Positions 50,148 through 58,848 of a stretch of DNA of 64,000 nucleotides are shown here, piece by piece. Origin of the DNA: Novosphingobium sp. UBA6272 (GTDB lineage Bacteria; Pseudomonadota; Alphaproteobacteria; Sphingomonadales; Sphingomonadaceae); NCBI RefSeq assembly GCF_002440635.1, contig NZ_DJUW01000015.1, positions 163,265 to 227,264 of the forward strand, given 5' to 3'. A program made the position numbers and the translations under genes. The notes below the pieces were generated by a model, which saw only the letters and a program-made list of their open reading frames with translations, was not told the DNA's origin and ran no database searches. The stretch's first letter is position 1; every line of letters starts with the position of its first letter.

Positions 50148-52409
50148 ATGAAACTTTCCGCTTCGCTTCGCTTTTCCGCCGCCGCCCTGGCAATCGGCCT
50201 GACTCTTTCGGCTGCAGCGCCCGCACTGGCGCAGGATGCCGCCGCTGACGACGAAGGTCTGGACGAAATCATCGTTACCGCGCAGCGCCGCGCCGAAAAC
50301 CAGAAGGACGTGCCGCTCTCGGTCGCCACGCTCGGCGGCGATACGCTGCAGGCCGTCAGCGGCGCAGGGGCAGATATCCGCGCACTTTCGGGCCGGGTTC
50401 CCAGCCTCAACATCGAAAGCTCGTTCGGCCGCACTTTCCCGCGCTTCTACATCCGCGGCCTGGGCAACACCGATTTCGATCTCAACGCCTCGCAGCCGGT
50501 CAGCCTGGTCTATGACGATGTCGTGCTGGAAAACCCGATCCTGAAGGGCTTCCCGGTGTTCGATCTTGACCGCGTCGAAGTGCTGCGCGGGCCGCAGGGC
50601 ACCCTGTTCGGCCGCAACACCCCGGCCGGGATCGTCAAGTTCGACAGCGTCAAGCCAGACGCCAAGGGCAAGAACTATGTTCGCGCCAGCTATGGCAGCT
50701 TCGGCACGATCAACGCCGAAGGCGGCGTGGGCGGCGACCTGACTGACGGCATTTCGGCCCGCGTCTCGATGCTCTACCAGCACCGCAACAACTGGGTCGA
50801 TAACGTCGACATTGCTGGCGGCAACGATCTTGAAGGGTTCGACGATTTTGCCGCGCGCCTGCAATTGCAGGCCAAGGCCGGCGATGCGCTGACCCTGCGG
50901 CTGACCGGGCAGGTCCGCACTTTCGAAGGCAGCGCCCGCGTGTTCCGCGCCAATGCCTTTGCCAAGGGCAGCAACACGCTGATCGGGCTCGGCGGTCCGG
51001 CCACCGAATTCGACCGCCGCAAGACCCGCGCCGATGGCCTCAACTTCCAGCGGCTTAACAATTACAACGTCGGGTTCACGGCGGAATACGATGCCGGTCC
51101 GGTGACGATCACCTCGGTCACGTCGTACTGGAATGGCAACCTCGCCAGCCGCGGCGATATCGATGGCGGCTTCGGCAACCAGTTCGCTCCGACGATGGGA
51201 CCGGGCTTCATCCCGTTCTCGGCCCAGTCGCAGGACGACGTGCCGAGCCTTGACCAGTTCACCCAGGAACTGCGCATTGCCTCGAACAACACGGGCGGGC
51301 TCGGCTATCAGCTGGGTGTCTTCGTGTTCAACGAAAAGCTGGACATCACCAGCTACGATTTCGGTGCGCCGACTGACACCACCCCGGCGGCGATCGCCAC
51401 CCAGCGTCAGGACAGCGATGCCCTGGGCCTGTTCGGCTCGGTCAACTACCAGTTCGAAAGCGGCCTCAAGCTTCAGGCCGGCATGCGCTACAACCACGAC
51501 AAGCGCGACATGGTGGCGGCTCGCCCGGTCGATACCCGTCCCGGCTTCCTCGGCTTTGGCGGCCCGGTTACTCCGCAGACTGCACAAGTCAGCGGGAACG
51601 TGCTGACCTGGGATGTTTCGGCAACCGCGCCGCTCAGCGCGGATGTCAACGTCTTCGCGCGGGTCGCCCGCGGCTATCGCGCGCCGTCGATCCAGGGCCG
51701 CCTTGCATTCGGACGGACGCTGTCGGTCGCCGACAAGGAAACCACGATGAGCTACGAAGCCGGGCTCAAGTCGACGCTGGGCAACAAGGCCCGCTTCAAC
51801 CTGACCGGGTTCTACTTCAGCACCAACGACATGCAGCTGACCGCAGTGGGCGGGGCGTCGAACTTCACCACGCTGATCAATGCCGACAAGGTCGACGGAT
51901 ACGGCTTCGAAGCCGAATTCGAAGCCAAGCCGGTCGAAGGGCTGACGCTGTCTGCAGGGCTTTCGTACAATCACAACGAGATCAAGGATCCCAACCTCTA
52001 TGTCGCCGGTTGCGGCGCGCCTTGCACGGTGACCAACACCCAGCGCGTGGGCAGCCCGGGGATCTATTCGATCAACGGCAACCAGCTGCCGCAGAGCCCG
52101 CGCTGGATCGCCAACTGGACCGCCGGTTACGAAGCGCCGGTCGGCAATGGCCACGTCTACCTGTTCACCGACTGGGCCTATCGCTCGAAGATCCAGTTCT
52201 TCCTCTACAACTCGGTCGAGTTCAGCGACGACAACATGCTCGAAGGCGGTCTGCGGATCGGTTATCGCACCGACCGTTTCGACATCGCTGCGTTCGGTCG
52301 GAACATCACCAACGATGTATCGGCGGTCTCGGGCATCGACTTCAACAACCTCACCGCGATGGTCAACGAACCGCGGATCTGGGGCGTGGAAGTGGGCGTG
52401 AAGTTCTAG
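50148..52409 (+). CDS. TonB-dependent outer membrane receptor
   Basis: A 22-strand beta-barrel receptor for energised uptake across the outer membrane. 753 residues: signal peptide (SLRFSAAALAIGLTLSAAAP, ending near 25), TonB-box-like GLDEIIVTAQRRAE (about 34-47), a plug domain with VEVLRGPQGTLFGRNTPAGI, and a barrel ending in the terminal phenylalanine (EVGVKF). The substrate is not indicated; receptors of this type in sphingomonads carry siderophores, sugars or aromatic compounds. GGAG at the right distance precedes the ATG. Convergent with kynU. Confidence 0.93.
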   Translation: MKLSASLRFSAAALAIGLTLSAAAPALAQDAAADDEGLDEIIVTAQRRAENQKDVPLSVATLGGDTLQAVSGAGADIRALSGRVPSLNIESSFGRTFPRFYIRGLGNTDFDLNASQPVSLVYDDVVLENPILKGFPVFDLDRVEVLRGPQGTLFGRNTPAGIVKFDSVKPDAKGKNYVRASYGSFGTINAEGGVGGDLTDGISARVSMLYQHRNNWVDNVDIAGGNDLEGFDDFAARLQLQAKAGDALTLRLTGQVRTFEGSARVFRANAFAKGSNTLIGLGGPATEFDRRKTRADGLNFQRLNNYNVGFTAEYDAGPVTITSVTSYWNGNLASRGDIDGGFGNQFAPTMGPGFIPFSAQSQDDVPSLDQFTQELRIASNNTGGLGYQLGVFVFNEKLDITSYDFGAPTDTTPAAIATQRQDSDALGLFGSVNYQFESGLKLQAGMRYNHDKRDMVAARPVDTRPGFLGFGGPVTPQTAQVSGNVLTWDVSATAPLSADVNVFARVARGYRAPSIQGRLAFGRTLSVADKETTMSYEAGLKSTLGNKARFNLTGFYFSTNDMQLTAVGGASNFTTLINADKVDGYGFEAEFEAKPVEGLTLSAGLSYNHNEIKDPNLYVAGCGAPCTVTNTQRVGSPGIYSINGNQLPQSPRWIANWTAGYEAPVGNGHVYLFTDWAYRSKIQFFLYNSVEFSDDNMLEGGLRIGYRTDRFDIAAFGRNITNDVSAVSGIDFNNLTAMVNEPRIWGVEVGVKF

Positions 52410-52436
52410 GCCCTACCGCCAGGCACATCGGAAAAG

Positions 52437-52474
52437 AACGTCGCCGGGGTCCGATTGCGGACTCCGGCGATGTT
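52437..52474. terminator. Strong hairpin terminator between the TonB receptor and kynU
   Basis: A 17-pair stem: AACGTCGCCGGGGTCCG (52437-52453) and CGGACTCCGGCGATGTT (52458-52474) with two wobbles, loop ATTG. On the minus strand it is followed by CTTTTC, so it terminates kynU; it can also serve the receptor gene from the other side. Confidence 0.75.
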
Positions 52475-52478
52475 GCAT

Positions 52479-53582
52479 TCAGGTCCGGAGCATAGCCAGA
52501 AGCGCATCGACGTCGGCTTCGTTCTGATAGAGGCCGAAGCCGATCCGGAGTACGTCCCCGCGCAGGTCGGTGACGACATTGCGCGCGGTGAGGCTCTCGT
52601 ACAAGGCAGGCGCAGCAGGCCCTTGCAGCGCGATGAAGCGGGCTTGCGGCTCGCTCAGCATCGCGAGCTGCGGCAGCGGATCGACGGCGAGGAAGCGCGC
52701 CTTGAGCTTTTCGCAATGCGCTGAAATAGCTGCGGTATCGAGGCCCTCGGCCTTCAGCATTCGCTGCACCGCGTTGAAGCGGTAGAGGCCGCTCGGATCG
52801 AAGGTACTGCCCAGGAAGCGCCGTCCGTCGGGGGCATAGCCGACTCCGCCCTGCCGCGCGGCGAGGTCATCGAAGGCGGCGTACCAGCCGGTCACCTCGG
52901 GGCGTGGGCCATAGCCAGCCGGGGCGTGGAGGAAGCAGACCCCTTCGCCCGCCATCGCGTATTTGTAGCCACCCGCGAGGTAGAATACCCGGTCGGCCAC
53001 GGCAGAAAGGTCGGTCGGCGTGGCCATAAAGCCGTGGTAGCCATCGATCACCACCCACGGACCTTCGGGCCGGGCCAGCGCCGCCAGCCGCTCAATCCCC
53101 GGCAGCACGCGCCCGGAATTAAACTGGACCTGGCTGGCAAAGATCAGATCATAGGCGCCGGTCTCCGCTTCCTCGACCAGCCGCTCCAAAGGCACCGTAG
53201 TCAGCGCAATCCGGCCCGCCTCGGCCCAGCGTAGCGACTGGCGGCGGAACGAGTGAAACTCGCAGTCGCTGGCCAGCACGCGCGGGCGGTCCATCGGCAT
53301 GGCTGAGACGATCCGCACCAGAAAGTCGTGCGTATTGGGCGAAAAGGCGATTGTCGCCGGGTCGGGCAATGAAAGCTCGCGGGCGATGTGCCGCTGCGCT
53401 TCGGGAATGACCTCGCCGAAGATCTTGTCCCATTTGTGATCGGCCAGCATCGCTGCTTCTTCCCACGCCGCGATCTGGCCAGCGTAGCTCGCATCGGGCC
53501 AGAGGTGATGGCTGTGCGCGGCAAAGTGCAGCCGGCTTGGCGCAGCTTCGAGCGCGCGCGAAAAGAGGTGCTTGAAGGTCAT
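52479..53582 (-). CDS. kynU: Kynureninase-like PLP enzyme (class V aminotransferase fold)
   Basis: Splits kynurenine to anthranilate and alanine. 367 residues, shorter than many kynureninases. The PLP lysine K207 is in LAGGYKYAMAG, with the PLP-binding aspartate in VVIDGYHG (near 180). The N-terminus begins FAAHSHHLWPD and lacks the long extension of eukaryotic forms. Identity rests on family features and on the co-directional kynA just upstream; a related aminotransferase class V enzyme is the alternative. Confidence 0.82.
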   Translation of the reverse strand: MTFKHLFSRALEAAPSRLHFAAHSHHLWPDASYAGQIAAWEEAAMLADHKWDKIFGEVIPEAQRHIARELSLPDPATIAFSPNTHDFLVRIVSAMPMDRPRVLASDCEFHSFRRQSLRWAEAGRIALTTVPLERLVEEAETGAYDLIFASQVQFNSGRVLPGIERLAALARPEGPWVVIDGYHGFMATPTDLSAVADRVFYLAGGYKYAMAGEGVCFLHAPAGYGPRPEVTGWYAAFDDLAARQGGVGYAPDGRRFLGSTFDPSGLYRFNAVQRMLKAEGLDTAAISAHCEKLKARFLAVDPLPQLAMLSEPQARFIALQGPAAPALYESLTARNVVTDLRGDVLRIGFGLYQNEADVDALLAMLRT

Positions 53583-53604
53583 CCTTCGATCCGCTCCCGA
53601 CGAG

Positions 53605-53690
53605 CCCCTACCCTTTGGGGAGGGGTTGGGGTGGGGGTTCCGCGCCGGTGTCGAACCCCCACCCCCGGCCCCTCCCCAAGGGGAGGGGAG
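53605..53690. repeat. G-rich inverted repeat between kynA and kynU
   Basis: Two arms (53605-53640 and 53653-53690) are reverse complements of each other with few mismatches, around a 12-base spacer. Each arm carries four runs of four or more G's (plus strand 53617-53637; minus strand 53656-53677) with loops of one or two bases, a strong G-quadruplex pattern. It lies within the kynA-kynU transcript and can form one long hairpin or two separate quadruplexes. Confidence 0.75.
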
Positions 53691-53718
53691 AAATAGGGAA
53701 TTTCGGGTGAAAACGCAC

Positions 53719-54540
53719 TCACAGCGAAGTCCGCAATGACCACAGTTCGGGAAAGGCGCGCTTGCTCAGGGTCGAGTGCAGGTAGCTCGCCCCGGCAGTG
53801 CCGCCGGTCCCGCGTTTGCCGCCGATCACGCGCTCAACCGTCAGCACATGCTTGTGCCGCCAGGTGGCCATGGCATCGTCCAGATCGACCAGCTTTTCGG
53901 CCAGCTGGTAGAGATCCCAATACCGCTCCGGCTGGCGATAGACTTCCAGAAACGCGGCCTCGACTGCCGGATGCGCGGTATAGGCCTGCGTCACATCGCG
54001 CTCTAGCACCTCAGCCGGAATCGACAGCCCCGCGCGGGCCGCCGCGGCAAGCGCCTCGTCCCACAGGCTTGGCGCGGCAAGCGCGGCTTCCAGCGCGGCG
54101 CGGGCTTCGGGGCGGTCATCCTGATAGGCCAGAAACCGCGCGTCCTTCAGCCCCAGCATATATTCGACCGTGCGGAACTGGTCGGACTGGAATCCGCTCG
54201 ATGGGCCGAGCACGTCGCGAAAGCGGGTGTAGTCGCTCGGCGTCATCGTCGCGAGGACATCCCAGCTCAGCGTCATCACCGCCTGGATCCGGCTGACCCG
54301 AGCCAGCGCCTTGTAGGCCGGAACCAGCGCATCGGCGCGGACCTGCGCCAGCGCCAGCCGAAGCTCGCGGATCATCTGCTTCAGCCACAGTTCCTTGGTC
54401 TGGTGGATGACGATGAACAGCATCTCGTCATCGCAATCGGAACGCGGGTGTTGCGCCCCGAGCAGATCGTCGAGCGCGAGGTAGCGGGCATAGGTCATGG
54501 TCTTGGTCATGCTGAATCGCTCGTTGCTGGAATTTTGCAT
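53719..54540 (-). CDS. kynA: Tryptophan 2,3-dioxygenase
   Basis: A heme dioxygenase that opens the indole ring of tryptophan to N-formylkynurenine. 273 residues: FIVIHQTKELWLKQ with H46, the heme-ligand histidine H231 in TWRHKHVLTVERVIG, and RGTGGTAGASYL near the end, which binds substrate. The ATG at 54540 has GGAGA close ahead; a start at 54510 (MTKTMTYARYL) would also suit the family. Kynurenine formamidase (kynB) is not in the window. Confidence 0.94.
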   Translation of the reverse strand: MQNSSNERFSMTKTMTYARYLALDDLLGAQHPRSDCDDEMLFIVIHQTKELWLKQMIRELRLALAQVRADALVPAYKALARVSRIQAVMTLSWDVLATMTPSDYTRFRDVLGPSSGFQSDQFRTVEYMLGLKDARFLAYQDDRPEARAALEAALAAPSLWDEALAAAARAGLSIPAEVLERDVTQAYTAHPAVEAAFLEVYRQPERYWDLYQLAEKLVDLDDAMATWRHKHVLTVERVIGGKRGTGGTAGASYLHSTLSKRAFPELWSLRTSL

Positions 54541-54546
54541 CCATCT

Positions 54547-54674
54547 CCGCTCATGGTGAGGAGGGACTGAGCGAAGTCGAAGGCCCGTCTCGAACCACCC
54601 TCGCGCGGGTCCTTCGAGACGCGACTTCGATGCTTCGACAAGCTCAGCACTCAGCCGCTCCTCAGGATGAGCGG
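54547..54674. repeat. Dispersed palindromic repeat upstream of kynA
   Basis: A 128-bp fold-back. The left end CCGCTCATGGTGAGGAGG is mirrored at the right by CTCCTCAGGATGAGCGG, and further inside GAAGTCG and CGTCTCGAA pair with CGACTTC and TTCGAGACG. This is the intergenic repeat type common in sphingomonad genomes. It begins seven bases before the kynA start codon and ends eight bases before the DUF885 stop. Its left half reappears inside murB. Confidence 0.8.
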
Positions 54675-54681
54675 ACTTTAG

Positions 54682-56388
54682 TCAGAACACCGCCTTGGGC
54701 GCATCTTCCTTCATCATCGCCTGGCGGACCAGCGGGATTGGCGGGCCGCCATAGGTCAGGAATTCGTCGTGGAACGCCTTCCAGCCCTGCCGCCCGCCGC
54801 GCGTTGCGGTCCAGTCTTCGCGCAGCTTGCGGATCATCAGCTTGCCCAGCGTATAGTTGAGGTAGGCCGGATCATAGGCCCCGCGCCGGGCCTGCTGCTC
54901 GGCCGTGCCTTCGCCCTGATAGCAGGCATCCTGGAAGAACCTGGTCGATTGCTCGATCGTCATACCCTTGGTGTGGAGCCGGATCGCAGAAAGGAAGCGG
55001 CAATCACGCAGCAGGGCGTTGGAAAGCTGGCCGATGTGGATTTCGGGATCGCCGTTGCCGAGCCCGGCTTCCCACATCATTTCTTCGCTGTAATGCGCCC
55101 AGCCTTCGGCGAACGCGTAGCCGACGAACAGCCGCCCGAAGAACGACGGCGCGCGGTTGGCGTGGAGGAATTGCAGGAAGTGCCCCGGCATCACCTCGTG
55201 GATCGAGGTGAACATCAGGTCGTCCTTGCCCGGGATGTAGTCGGCCTGCTTGTCGGCGGGCCACGAAGGATCGGGCGCGGCGATGTAGTAGATCGAGGGG
55301 ATGCCCTTTTCGTAAGGTCCCGGCGGATCGATATAGGCGCCGTTCTGCGCGTTATAGGGCGGGCTTTGTCGGACCAGCGCCTGCTCGGTGCCGGGGATCG
55401 AGACGAGGTCCTTTTCCTTCACGAAGGCCGTCAGCATCGGGATCTGGCTGGTCGCTTCGGCTACCGCGCCGCCGACCGGCTTGTTGGCACCCATCTTGTC
55501 CATGCAGGCCGGGATGGTCTGCCCCGGAGCGAACTGGTCGCAGGCAGCCTTGAGTGCATCCCGGTTGCGCTTGAGATCGGCCTCGCCGACTGCTTCAAGC
55601 TGATCGAGCGGAACATCGACCGCCTCGGTATCGCGCAGCATCTGGGCGAACCGGTCCGGTCCCAGGGCAAAAGAGGCATTAGCGCCTTCCTGACCTTTAA
55701 GCCAGGTCGCAAGGTCGCTCATCGCTGCGGCTGCCTTGGCACTGGCGTCCTTGAGCCGCTGCTGCAGCGCGGGGTCCTCTACATCGGCAAAGGTGCTCAG
55801 CGCGTCCTTGGGGTAAAACTCGGCATAGCCCTGAAAGGCCGAAACACCATAGGTGACCAGCGGCGCGGCGATCGGACCCTTCAGGTTGGCCTTGATCTGC
55901 GCGGCGGCGGCGGGAACGCCTTCAAGGAACTGGGCGAGCGCCTTGGCACGGGTCGGCTTGTCTGCATATTCGCGGGTCAGGTAGACGTTGGGATCGAAGG
56001 CTCCGACATACCAGCCCGGATTGGTGTGCGGCTGATCGGCAGTTTCCAGCCAGAACAGCTGCCCTTCGGCAACCTTGACCATGTAATCGCGCTCAAACCG
56101 GTCGCGGCCTTCCAGCTTGTCATAGCCCTTGGCGTCGGCGATCACCTTGCGCAGGAAATCGCCCCGCGCCTTCAGGCCCGCTGCAGTCCAGTCGGCAAAC
56201 TTGCCATCGTACTGGTGCGCGCCCTGATAGACCGCAAAGTAGGGATCCTGCTTCAGCCAGCCGTCGATCGCCGCCTTGGTGAATTCAGCCCAGGGCGCTT
56301 GGGCAGTGGTTCCCGCAGTCGGCGCCATGTTGCAGGACGCGAGCGCTGTGGCGAGCAGCAGCGCGGTGAAAGGGCGGCGAAGCATCAT
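54682..56388 (-). CDS. DUF885 family lipoprotein (zinc-metallopeptidase-like)
   Basis: 568 residues. Lipoprotein signal with lipobox LASC (Cys near 19). The DUF885 domain resembles M3/M32-like metallopeptidases: the motif FTSIHEVMPGHFLQF carries the HExxxGH-type zinc site, and AEGWAHYSEEMMWEAG holds the third ligand region. Such proteins are thought to be periplasmic peptidases, but activity is seldom shown. A GGAGAG site precedes the ATG at 56388; a longer frame upstream is not supported. Confidence 0.87.
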   Translation of the reverse strand: MMLRRPFTALLLATALASCNMAPTAGTTAQAPWAEFTKAAIDGWLKQDPYFAVYQGAHQYDGKFADWTAAGLKARGDFLRKVIADAKGYDKLEGRDRFERDYMVKVAEGQLFWLETADQPHTNPGWYVGAFDPNVYLTREYADKPTRAKALAQFLEGVPAAAAQIKANLKGPIAAPLVTYGVSAFQGYAEFYPKDALSTFADVEDPALQQRLKDASAKAAAAMSDLATWLKGQEGANASFALGPDRFAQMLRDTEAVDVPLDQLEAVGEADLKRNRDALKAACDQFAPGQTIPACMDKMGANKPVGGAVAEATSQIPMLTAFVKEKDLVSIPGTEQALVRQSPPYNAQNGAYIDPPGPYEKGIPSIYYIAAPDPSWPADKQADYIPGKDDLMFTSIHEVMPGHFLQFLHANRAPSFFGRLFVGYAFAEGWAHYSEEMMWEAGLGNGDPEIHIGQLSNALLRDCRFLSAIRLHTKGMTIEQSTRFFQDACYQGEGTAEQQARRGAYDPAYLNYTLGKLMIRKLREDWTATRGGRQGWKAFHDEFLTYGGPPIPLVRQAMMKEDAPKAVF

Positions 56389-56466
56389 GGGTCTCTCCGG
56401 AAATGCAGCTCTCGCCAGCTTGGGCGATAGTTTCCATCGAAACAAGTGGCGTTGGTCGATCCCGCC

Positions 56467-57621
56467 CTACCGAGTTCCCAGCCCGCGCGCGATGATCCCG
56501 CGCAGGATCTCGCGTGTCCCACCGCGCAGCGACCAGCTCGGCGCGTTGTGGACGATGTTGGCGAGTACCCCGGCATAGGCTGCCTGACTGCGCGGGTCGG
56601 CCTCGGCATCGACCAGCTGGCGGGCGAAATCGGGCAGGGTCTGCTCCCAAACCGCGCCGACATCCTTGACGATTGACGCCTGCAAGCCGGCATCCTGCTT
56701 GTTTTGCAGCATCGCCGCGACCGAGCGCGACAGGCGGCGCAGAACTGCAAGCTGCGCGGTGAGCCGCCCGATCGTGGCCATGGCAGCATCGTCCTCGCGG
56801 CCCTTCAGCATCTCAATCAGCTGATACATCAGCTCGATCGAAGAGAGGAACCGTTCGGGGCCGGAACGCTCGAACGCCAGCTCGCTCATCACCTGGTTCC
56901 AGCCATCGCCTTCCTGGCCGAGCAGGTTCTTGGCCGGGACGATCGCGTCCTCGAAATGCATCTCGTTGAAGTGATGCTGGCCAGCAAGGTCAATGATCGG
57001 GCGGATCGTCAGGCCGGGGGTGTTCTTGAGGTCAACCAGCAGCTGGCTGGTGCCCATGTGCCGGTCTGCGGGGGTGCCGCTGGTCCGGCAGAACAGGATC
57101 ACATAGTCCGCCTCATGCGCGAAGCTGGTCCAGACCTTGGTCCCGGTGACGCGGTAGACATCGCCATCGCGCACCGCCTTAGTCCGGGTCGCGGCGAGGT
57201 CGGAGCCGGAGTCCGGCTCGCTCATCCCGATCCCGAAGGCCAGCTCGCCCTTGGCGATGCGCGGCAGGATCGTTTCCTTCTGCTCGTCGGTGCCGAACTT
57301 GATGATCGAGGGGCCGGACTGGCGGTCGGCAATCCAGTGCGCGCCGACCGGAGCGCCAAAGGCCAGTGATTCCTCGACGATGACATAGCGTTCGTAGGCG
57401 CTGCGTTCGTGCCCGCCGTATTGCTTGGGCCAGGTCATCCCGAGGTATCCGGCCTGACCCATCGCCAGCGAGAATTCGCGGCTGAAGCCGTACCAGTTGT
57501 CGCTGCGCTGACGCGGCGTGCGGTGGCCCAGCTGCTGGTCGAGGAAGGCGCGGAATTCACTGCGAAGCGCCAGCACTTCATCCGAATCAAGCGGCGGTGA
57601 GGGGAACGGGATCTTGCTCAT
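56467..57621 (-). CDS. Acyl-CoA dehydrogenase, subunit or paralogue 1
   Basis: An FAD enzyme that oxidises an acyl-CoA at the alpha-beta bond. 384 residues, full ACAD length, with GIGMSEPDSGSDLAA and VTGTKVWTSFA in the beta domain and the C-terminal ARGLGTR region after RGGTREILRG. The ATG at 57621 is chosen since it overlaps the second gene's stop as ATGA. Its partner lies directly upstream. The pair resembles alpha/beta heterodimeric acyl-CoA dehydrogenases known from sterol-degrading actinobacteria. Confidence 0.9.
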   Translation of the reverse strand: MSKIPFPSPPLDSDEVLALRSEFRAFLDQQLGHRTPRQRSDNWYGFSREFSLAMGQAGYLGMTWPKQYGGHERSAYERYVIVEESLAFGAPVGAHWIADRQSGPSIIKFGTDEQKETILPRIAKGELAFGIGMSEPDSGSDLAATRTKAVRDGDVYRVTGTKVWTSFAHEADYVILFCRTSGTPADRHMGTSQLLVDLKNTPGLTIRPIIDLAGQHHFNEMHFEDAIVPAKNLLGQEGDGWNQVMSELAFERSGPERFLSSIELMYQLIEMLKGREDDAAMATIGRLTAQLAVLRRLSRSVAAMLQNKQDAGLQASIVKDVGAVWEQTLPDFARQLVDAEADPRSQAAYAGVLANIVHNAPSWSLRGGTREILRGIIARGLGTR

Positions 57622-58607
57622 AGCGCGGTCACCATCGGCCAGTAGCCTTCGCCGCCGGCGGCGACTGCCGGCCGGCCCAGCATGGTTGCCCAATGGACCT
57701 GACCGCCGAACTCGTCGCGCCAGGTCCACAGTGCGGTGGTGTAAAGGTGCAAGGCATGCTCGCGGGTGAAGCCGATCGCGCCATGCATCTGGGTGGCGAT
57801 GCCCGCACCGTTGCCGGCGGCTTCGCGGGCGCGGAGCGACCCGGCGGCCACGCCCAGCGCGTCGCCGCGCTCCAGCGCTTCGGCGGCAAGGTCAGCCGCG
57901 GCGGTGGCGCAGGCCAGTTCGCCGGCGAGCTTGGCCAGTTCGTGCTGGACCACCTGGTTCTTCTGCAGCGGCTTGCCGAACTGCACGCGGGTGGCGGTGT
58001 GTTCCAGCGTCATGTCGAGCGCCGCTTCGAGCGCGCCGGCAATCTGGAACGCGCGCAGCGTTGCGCCTTCGGCCAGCGGGCAATGCGGGGCGGGGGCCAG
58101 GGCATCGGCTTCCCAGGCGATCTCCAGCGCGGGGCGGGGATGGAAGTTCAGCGCGGTGCCGGCCTCGGCCAGCGACCAGCCGCTGCGCGGCACGCGGTAC
58201 AGCGTGTCGCCAACTGCCAAAACCAGGCAATCGAGGTTCTCGCCCCAGGCAACCCTCTCGACCCGGCCCTTGAGGATCCCGCCTTCCAGCGTCAGATGAT
58301 TGGCGCGGGCGAGACCGGCCGGGCCTTCGGCCAACGGCAGCCCCGCCTTGGCGAGCAGGCGGTTGGCGCCCATCGTCTCGGCCACGGGCAGCGGCACGGC
58401 CAGACTGCCCAGCAGCCGCAGCGCTTCACCCTGTTCGGCGGCGGACAGGCCAAACCCGCCCTGCTCCTCGCTGAGCAGCGCCAGCGGCAAGCCCATTTCC
58501 TCAACCTCGGCCCACAGCGGCGCGTTCCACTGCCCCTCGCGCGCCTGCGCCTGCGCTGCGTCGTCGAGCGATCGCTCAAACAGGCGCTGGATCATTTCTG
58601 CAAGCAT
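57618..58607 (-). CDS. Acyl-CoA dehydrogenase, subunit or paralogue 2 (short, diverged)
   Basis: 329 residues, shorter than a typical ACAD (about 380). It retains the helical N-terminal domain (ALLSEEQGGFGLSAAEQGEA) and the C-terminal helical domain (TRVQFGKPLQKNQVVQHELA, MHGAIGFTREHALHLY), but the beta-domain is compressed and the usual SEPDSGSD-type motif is missing. This suggests a non-catalytic or half-site partner of the enzyme encoded by the next gene, with which it overlaps as ATGA. Confidence 0.85.
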   Translation of the reverse strand: MLAEMIQRLFERSLDDAAQAQAREGQWNAPLWAEVEEMGLPLALLSEEQGGFGLSAAEQGEALRLLGSLAVPLPVAETMGANRLLAKAGLPLAEGPAGLARANHLTLEGGILKGRVERVAWGENLDCLVLAVGDTLYRVPRSGWSLAEAGTALNFHPRPALEIAWEADALAPAPHCPLAEGATLRAFQIAGALEAALDMTLEHTATRVQFGKPLQKNQVVQHELAKLAGELACATAAADLAAEALERGDALGVAAGSLRAREAAGNGAGIATQMHGAIGFTREHALHLYTTALWTWRDEFGGQVHWATMLGRPAVAAGGEGYWPMVTAL

Positions 58608-58629
58608 TGCGGCTGCACGCTCCCTGGCG

Positions 58630-58660
58630 AAAAATGGTGCCGGCTACAGGATTCGAACCC
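58630..58660 (-). repeat. Duplicated tRNA-Thr 3' end (att-like direct repeat)
   Basis: 31 bases identical to 58737-58767, that is the T-loop, acceptor end and CCA of tRNA-Thr plus five following T's. The two copies lie 107 bases apart in the same orientation. Outside the 31 bases the match stops abruptly, and the T-stem of this copy cannot form. Such a pattern is left by elements that integrate at tRNA 3' ends; only a small remnant is between the copies. Confidence 0.7.
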
Positions 58661-58741
58661 CCACGTCGGCGGATGCCGACAAACCGATTACTCAGCCACG
58701 GGTTGGACGGTTCTGGCCTGCACAAGCTCCTGGTTCAAAAA

Positions 58742-58817
<76 letters not shown>

Positions 58818-58848
58818 AACGTGGTCTTATGTGCAGGCGTCCTTAGCC

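Noticed and set aside
50004..52154. A 716-codon minus-strand frame antisense to the TonB receptor
   Set aside because: The receptor has signal peptide, plug motif and terminal phenylalanine; the antisense frame is a codon-bias shadow.
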